DNA from: Amycolatopsis coloradensis
GTDB taxonomy: Bacteria; Actinomycetota; Actinomycetes; Mycobacteriales; Pseudonocardiaceae
Direction: 5' to 3'
DNA: 64,000 nucleotides
Assembly (NCBI RefSeq): GCF_001953865.1
Contig: NZ_MQUQ01000005.1
Location: forward strand, 73,401-137,400
Part shown: piece after piece, positions 60,043-64,000 of the stretch
Layout of the letters: each line of letters starts with the position of its first letter
How positions within the stretch are numbered: position 1 is the first letter of the stretch
Notes under the pieces: generated by a model
The model's database searches: none
Seen by the model: the letters and a program-made list of their open reading frames with translations, nothing else
What the model was told of the DNA's origin: nothing
Translations under genes and position numbers: made by a program

Positions 60043-60698
60043 GTCTGTTTTCGGGCCTGTCCCGGCCGATGAAAGCCGCCGGACTGGCCTTGGTCGGAGT
60101 CGCCGTGATCGCCGCCGTGATCGGCGGGATCACCCTCACCACCGGCGGCGGTGACTCGGATACGGCCACGCCGCCCGGCACCACGCCCACGACCTCGGAC
60201 GGCGCGACCCCGCCGTCGTCCCCTGGAGCGAGTTCGCCTCCGGTCAGTTCGCCGCCCGCCTCGTCGGCGCCGCCGTCGAGCGCGCCCGCGAGTTCCGCGC
60301 CGCCCGGGAGCCAGCCGGGTCAGCCCGGGCAGACCGGCCAGCCCGGTCCCGGCCAGCCCGGCCCGGGGCAGCCCGGTGGCGATCAGCAGGCGTCGCACAA
60401 GTGGGTGACAGTCCGCGTCTACAACAACAGCACGATCCAAGGCCTCGCCGAGAAGGGCGCGAAAGACTTCCGCGCCTCCGGCTGGAACGTCACCGAAATC
60501 GGCCCCCATCAGGGCAGGCTCGAGAAGAGCGCGGCCTACTACCGGCCGGGCACCGACGAGGAAGCCGCCGCGAAGGCGTTGGCGCTGGAGTTCGGGATCG
60601 AAGCCCTGCCGAGGTTCGAGGGCATCCAGAACGCGGCCCCTGGGGTGATCGTCATCCTCACCAAGGACTACGAAACCAACGACAAAGCAGGCTCCTAG
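60039..60698 (+). CDS. LytR C-terminal-domain membrane protein, VirR (Rv0431)-like
   Basis: 219 residues. A single transmembrane helix at about 15-37 (MKAAGLALVGVAVIAAVIGG), a Ser/Pro/Gly/Gln-rich linker (about 40-115, including GQPGQTGQPGPGQPGPGQPG), then the LytR_C domain (WVTVRVYNNSTIQGLAEKGA ... GIEALPRFEGIQNAAPGVIV). ATG overlaps the DUF3263 stop. The same gene order is found for M. tuberculosis Rv0430-Rv0431, where Rv0431 is VirR, a regulator of vesicle release and immune response. Here the linker is longer, and I infer a cell-envelope role rather than virulence. Confidence 0.85.
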   Translation: MSLFSGLSRPMKAAGLALVGVAVIAAVIGGITLTTGGGDSDTATPPGTTPTTSDGATPPSSPGASSPPVSSPPASSAPPSSAPASSAPPGSQPGQPGQTGQPGPGQPGPGQPGGDQQASHKWVTVRVYNNSTIQGLAEKGAKDFRASGWNVTEIGPHQGRLEKSAAYYRPGTDEEAAAKALALEFGIEALPRFEGIQNAAPGVIVILTKDYETNDKAGS

Positions 60699-60704
60699 CC
60701 TGGT

Positions 60705-60750
60705 ACGTGAAAGGCCCTCTTCCCACTACGAGGAAGAGGGCCTTTCACGT
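60705..60750. terminator. Perfect 19-bp bidirectional terminator
   Basis: 60705-60723 and 60732-60750 are exact reverse complements (ACGTGAAAGGCCCTCTTCC), with an 8-nt loop CACTACGA. It lies between the convergent ends of the VirR-like gene (stop 60698) and the AAA+ ATPase (stop 60753). It has no long U-tract, as is common in actinomycetes. Confidence 0.85.
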
Positions 60751-60752
60751 AT

Positions 60753-63032
60753 TCACGCCTGGTTCTGCGCGTACGCCTCCAGGGCCGCGAGCTGCGCCGG
60801 GTCGAGTGACGGCCGGACAGCCTCGGCGGCCTTCGCCAGATGCGCGGCGGTGACCTCCTTGGCCTCCAGTGACTCCCGCATCGCGGTCAGCGCGGCCTCC
60901 CGGATCAGCGCCGCGCAGTCCGCCGCCGAGTAACCGTCCAAAGTGGTCGCGTACGCCGCCAAGTCCACATCGGACGCGAGCGGCGTGTTCTTGGCGCTGG
61001 CGGCCAGGATCGCCTCGCGGGCGTGCGCGTCCGGCGGGGGGACGTAGACGCGGCGCTCCAGCCGTCCCGGCCGCAGCAAAGCCGGGTCGACCAGTTCCGG
61101 CCGGTTCGTCGCACCGAGGACGACGACCTCGCGCATCGGCTCGACACCGTCCAATTCGGTCAGCAGGGCCGCGACGACCCGGTCCGACACGCCGGAGTCC
61201 GAGGACTGGCCGCGGCGCGGGGCGAGCGCGTCGATCTCGTCGAGGAAGATCAGCGACGGCGCGGCCTCGGCGGCGCGCCGGAAGAGTTCCCGCACCGCGC
61301 GCTCGGACTCGCCGACCCATTTGTCCATCAGTTCGGCGCCCTTGACCGCGAACACGTTCAGCGCGCCGGTGCCGGCGAGCGCGCGGACCAGGAACGTCTT
61401 GCCGCCACCGGGCGGCCCGTACAGGAGCACGCCGCGCGGCGGGTCGACGCCGAGGCGGGCGAACGAGTCCGGATAGCGCAGCGGCCACAGCACCGCCTCG
61501 GTCAGCGACTGCTTGACCTCGACCATGTTGCCGACGTCGTCGAGGGTGAGCCCGCCGGTGGCCAGATTGTCCGAAGTGGACATCGAGATCGGGCGGACGG
61601 TGGTCAGCGCGTCGAGCAGGTCCTGCTGGGAGATCCGCGGCTCGTCCGACTCGCGTTGCCGCAGCGCGGCGCGGAGGGCGGCGTCACGGCGGAGCGCGAT
61701 GAGGTCGGCGGCCACGAAGCCGGGGGTGCGTTCGGCGATCGGGCCGACGTCGACGCCGGCCTCCAGCGGGGCGTCGCGCAGCAGGACACGCAGCAGTTCT
61801 GTGCGGGTCTTGGCGTCCGGCAGCGGCAGGCCGAGTTCGCGGTCGAGCAAGTCGGCCGCGCGCAGCCTCGGATCGGTCGACTCGGCCCGGCCGGTAGTGG
61901 CGATGACGGCGAAACCCTTGCTGCGCAAGGCCTTGCGCAGATCATCGAGGACAACCGTCGCGAGCGGCGGCGGCTGGGAAGCGGGCAGCAGCGCGTCGAC
62001 GTCGGTGATCAGCAGGACGGCGGGAGCTTCGTCGCTCGTGGCCTGCTCGATCGCCGCACGCAGCCGCGCGGCGGCCACGTTCGGTTCGAGAACGGCGATG
62101 TTCGGCGCCGCGAGCGACACCACCCGCACCTTCTCGGCCTGTGCCACGGCGCGGACCAGCGTCGCCTTCCCGACGCCTTCCGGCCCGGACAGCAGTACCC
62201 CGAGATGCGCCGAGGTCCCGAGTTTGGCCAGCAGTTCCGGACGGTGGAAGGCCAGGTCGAACCATTCGGCGAGCTTGCGCGCGGCCGATTCGGAGCCGGC
62301 GAGATCGGACAAGGGAGGGACGGATTCCTCGGCCACCTCGTCGATCTGTTCGTCTTCGACGATCTCGGCGTCGATGAAGTCTTCGTGCGGGGAAGAGGGC
62401 GTGCTGCGCACCAGCGTGGTCCCGGCACGGGCCGGAGCGGCGGCGGGCGTGGCCTCGCCGGTGCGGGCCCCGTCCCGCCAGCTGACCACAGTGGACGGTC
62501 CGACGGCGACCGGGCCCGACGGCTCGGTGGCGGTGACGGTCAGCAGTTCGTTCGTCCAGGTCATGCCGATGGCGCGGGAGAGCTGGCCGCGGACCGCGGA
62601 GACGTCGGAGCCGGGCGCGGGCGCGAGATCCTGGGGGAGCAGGGAAACCGCGTCGCCGACGGTCAGCACCTTGCCGATCAGGGCGAGCCGCAGGGTGTGC
62701 GGGGAGAGCGACACGCTGGCCATCCGCGAGCCCGACACGGTGACCGTCTTCGCGGCCGACACCTCCGCCGGCGCGACGACCACCTCCGAGCCCTCGGTCA
62801 CGCCGAGATTCGACATCGTGACGTCGTCGAGGAGGATCACGCCCGGGATCCCCTCAGCTTCCGAAGGCGCGGCCAGCGCCGAACTGACGCGCGCGCCGGT
62901 GAGGCGGACAGTGTCCCAGGCCATCAGGCCGAGCGCGTCGAGGACTTCGGGGTGCAGCCGGACGACGCCGCGGCGGGAATCCAGGGCGGACGGGGTGTGC
63001 CGGACGGTCAGCGTGATCTGGGGTGCGCTCAC
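60753..63032 (-). CDS. CDC48/VCP-like AAA+ ATPase with two AAA domains
   Basis: 759 residues. The N-terminal 170 residues are a CDC48-like N domain (VRLHPEVLDALGLMAWDTVR). D1 (about 235-480) has Walker A LLSGPEGVGKATLVRAVAQA, with Ala where Thr is usual, and Walker B VLLITDVDALLPA, with Val in place of the catalytic Glu. D2 (about 500-750) is canonical: LLYGPPGGGKTFLVRALAGT, LIFLDEIDALAPRRG and the Arg-finger stretch LGATNRPELVDPALLRPGRL. So D1 probably binds but does not hydrolyse ATP, and D2 powers the ring. This matches M. tuberculosis Rv0435c in position. It acts on unfolded or membrane-linked proteins in relatives; substrates here are unknown. Confidence 0.9.
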   Translation of the reverse strand: MSAPQITLTVRHTPSALDSRRGVVRLHPEVLDALGLMAWDTVRLTGARVSSALAAPSEAEGIPGVILLDDVTMSNLGVTEGSEVVVAPAEVSAAKTVTVSGSRMASVSLSPHTLRLALIGKVLTVGDAVSLLPQDLAPAPGSDVSAVRGQLSRAIGMTWTNELLTVTATEPSGPVAVGPSTVVSWRDGARTGEATPAAAPARAGTTLVRSTPSSPHEDFIDAEIVEDEQIDEVAEESVPPLSDLAGSESAARKLAEWFDLAFHRPELLAKLGTSAHLGVLLSGPEGVGKATLVRAVAQAEKVRVVSLAAPNIAVLEPNVAAARLRAAIEQATSDEAPAVLLITDVDALLPASQPPPLATVVLDDLRKALRSKGFAVIATTGRAESTDPRLRAADLLDRELGLPLPDAKTRTELLRVLLRDAPLEAGVDVGPIAERTPGFVAADLIALRRDAALRAALRQRESDEPRISQQDLLDALTTVRPISMSTSDNLATGGLTLDDVGNMVEVKQSLTEAVLWPLRYPDSFARLGVDPPRGVLLYGPPGGGKTFLVRALAGTGALNVFAVKGAELMDKWVGESERAVRELFRRAAEAAPSLIFLDEIDALAPRRGQSSDSGVSDRVVAALLTELDGVEPMREVVVLGATNRPELVDPALLRPGRLERRVYVPPPDAHAREAILAASAKNTPLASDVDLAAYATTLDGYSAADCAALIREAALTAMRESLEAKEVTAAHLAKAAEAVRPSLDPAQLAALEAYAQNQA

Positions 63033-63204
63033 CCTGTCACCCTATCCAGGCTCAGGCCGCCCAGCCGTTGAAGTGCGCGATCCGGTCGAGTGGCGGCCGC
63101 TTGCCGGGCCGGAAGTCCCGTTCCAGCTGGATCTGGTGATCGGCGGGCTGGCCGCTTCGGCGCAGTGAGCAAGGGACCTTTGGTGTCGCCCTGGCGCCGC
63201 GTCA

Positions 63205-63259
63205 GTACATGAAGGCCCCCTTCCTTGCGTTAGGCGCAAGGAAGGGGGCCTTCATGTAC
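63205..63259. repeat. Perfect 25-bp hairpin
   Basis: 63205-63229 and 63235-63259 are exact reverse complements (arm starts GTACATGAAGGCCCCCTTCC), with loop TTAGG. The CCCCCTTCC core and the GTACA ends recur in shorter hairpins at 10985 and 38579, and CCCTCTTCC at 60705 is similar, so this appears to be a dispersed family. It lies downstream of pssA (minus strand). Confidence 0.93.
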
Positions 63260-63302
63260 CGAGCAATCCGGATAGAGCGACCCACGGCCGGTTCCAGGCC
63301 AC

Positions 63303-63345
63303 TTGTCCCCAAGTTGTCCACAGGGTCACCTCATTGTGGACAACT
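63303..63345. promoter_or_regulatory. DnaA-box-like inverted repeat
   Basis: TTGTCCACA (63314-63322) and its reverse complement TGTGGACAA (63335-63343) are perfect copies of the actinobacterial DnaA box in inverted orientation. The symmetry extends to AGTTGTCCACA / TGTGGACAACT (11 bp). A third near-box TTGTCCCCA lies at 63303-63311. The same bases could simply form a hairpin after pssA. No origin is implied: there is no dnaA, dnaN or AT-rich unwinding region here. Confidence 0.6.
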
Positions 63346-63447
63346 CACCCCCTCGACCCCCGTTTCCCCAGGTCCCGTCGGTCAGTCCCGATACGCTGGG
63401 CGCGGGGCCGTCCCCCTGGGACGGGCGGGGGGTGGGGGAACGCGGGG

Positions 63448-64000
63448 TCAGCGTTTGCGGAGGCCGATCCGGCGCCAGGAGCGACGGCGGGGTCCGCGGC
63501 CGTTGTCGCGGTCCTTTTCGCTGGTGATGGTGCGCGGAGTGCGCGCGACGTGCTGTTCGCCCCGCTGAAGCCGGACACGCTGGGCGGCACCGGCCACCAC
63601 GCGCCGCAGCGGCGGACGCAGGCCGAGACGGCGGCGGCTCGAAGAACGCCGGATCGCGCGCCGTTCCCGCGGCGGAGCCATCCACGCTTCCGGGTGTTTG
63701 GCGAGCCAGCGCTGCCGGTACACCGAGTACGGGATGTGCGCCAGGTACAGCACCAGCGCGATCGCCAGCGCCACCAGCGGGAACTGGATGATCGCGGCGG
63801 CCAGCAGGCCCACCCCGACCAGCAGCGGCGCGATCGCCTTCGCCGGCGCCTTCACCGTCTTCAGCGAAAGCGTCGGGATCCGGCTGATCAGCAGCGCGGC
63901 CACGGCGATCGTCCACACCCACACCACGTACTGATGCGACCACCAGCCCTGCCCGAACTGCAGTTCCAGGATCAGCGGCAGCATCGCCAGCAGACCACCG
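63448..64000 (-). CDS. pssA: CDP-diacylglycerol--serine O-phosphatidyltransferase PssA, 3' part
   Basis: The gene runs off the window; only the C-terminal part (at least 184 residues) is visible. It contains hydrophobic spans at QYVVWVWTIAVAALLISRIP and IAPLLVGVGLLAAAIIQFPL, and the tail is basic (RRSSSRRRLGLRPPLRRVVA). LLISRIPTLSLKTVKAPAKA matches the last conserved stretch of CDP-alcohol phosphatidyltransferases. Its place next to the CDC48-like ATPase, as in M. tuberculosis Rv0435c-Rv0436c (pssA), supports the call. PssA makes phosphatidylserine in the inner membrane. The basic C-terminal extension of about 85 residues is longer than in most family members. Confidence 0.75.
   Translation of the reverse strand, partial: GGLLAMLPLILELQFGQGWWSHQYVVWVWTIAVAALLISRIPTLSLKTVKAPAKAIAPLLVGVGLLAAAIIQFPLVALAIALVLYLAHIPYSVYRQRWLAKHPEAWMAPPRERRAIRRSSSRRRLGLRPPLRRVVAGAAQRVRLQRGEQHVARTPRTITSEKDRDNGRGPRRRSWRRIGLRKR

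Larger units (their letters stand above)
63033..63447. other. Gene-free region between the AAA+ ATPase and pssA
   Basis: 415 bases with no clear gene. It contains a short minus-strand frame ending at 63055 (QLERDFRPGKRPPLDRIAHF, about 37 codons, no start) that may be a small relic, the 25-bp hairpin at 63205-63259, and the DnaA-box-like inverted repeat at 63303-63345. The remaining stretch up to 63447 is GC-rich and holds nothing that I recognise. Confidence 0.6.

Noticed and set aside
61023..63071. 682-codon plus-strand frame opposite the CDC48-like gene
   Set aside because: Shadow of the AAA+ gene; arginine/glutamine-rich with no fold.
63303..63345. Replication origin
   Set aside because: Two or three DnaA boxes alone are not enough: dnaA, dnaN, parAB, rpmH and an AT-rich unwinding region are all missing.

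Overview
The window is high-GC, densely coded actinomycete DNA. GTG and TTG starts, many ATGA/TGATG stop-start overlaps, a mycothiol-type maleylpyruvate isomerase family protein, a DasR regulator with its GGTCTAGACC site, an AfsR-like regulator and the def / DUF3263 / VirR / CDC48-ATPase / PssA gene order known from Mycobacterium tuberculosis all point to the Pseudonocardiaceae-Mycobacteriales side of the Actinomycetota. Amycolatopsis is my best guess, but this is inference. It reads as chromosome. I see no tRNA, rRNA, CRISPR array, insertion sequence or integrase.

Layout. 0.1-8.1 kb: an ECF42-type sigma factor with its DGPF partner, a short sigma-like protein, a nuclease with a double operator, a GNAT enzyme, a decayed lactate permease beside an IclR regulator, a CoA-binding protein, and two tandem hydratases of the 2-keto-4-pentenoate type. 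8.1-16.4 kb: an alpha/beta hydrolase, an ABC exporter, a small membrane protein, and boxC-boxB-bclA for aerobic benzoyl-CoA degradation. 16.4-19.8 kb: a MarR repressor facing a ring-cleaving dioxygenase and a hydrolase (an MhqR/MhqO/MhqD-like quinone-stress module), then an M19 dipeptidase. 19.8-27.7 kb: small membrane protein, AraC regulator, PPOX protein, maleylpyruvate isomerase family protein, DUF4393, DUF445 and a large patatin. 27.9-31.0 kb: the ectoine/5-hydroxyectoine operon ectABCD, followed by a structured RNA candidate with a very strong terminator. 31.6-40.4 kb: AfsR-like regulator, DUF4190 protein, a translationally coupled pair with a predicted nucleotidyltransferase, an OmpA/BON protein, an SGNH hydrolase and a DUF3159 membrane protein. 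40.5-43.5 kb: amino-sugar genes (SIS protein, BadF-type kinase) divergent from dasR over a dre-like site. 43.6-47.0 kb: DHA2 efflux pump, threonine dehydratase, a mucin-like membrane protein. 47.1-56.4 kb: thiamine genes in two blocks (thiE / riboswitch-thiOSG and riboswitch-thiC-thiD) plus a second thiD, an oxidoreductase with its HxlR regulator, and three gene relics. 56.7-64 kb: a secreted GH15 glucoamylase, then the conserved def-DUF3263-virR-like block, an AAA+ ATPase and the 3' part of pssA cut by the window edge.

Two general themes stand out. First, at least four genes are relics: lactate permease, voltage-gated sodium channel, PI-PLC and alkaline-phosphatase-family. All sit beside intact neighbours, so the region is losing accessory genes by deletion. 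Second, the gaps carry unusually long, near-perfect inverted repeats that fall into families. One family of four shares a GTTGCGGT / GAGGAC core and includes a perfect 64-bp palindrome. These are the least explained structures in the window, together with the switch-like RNA after ectD.
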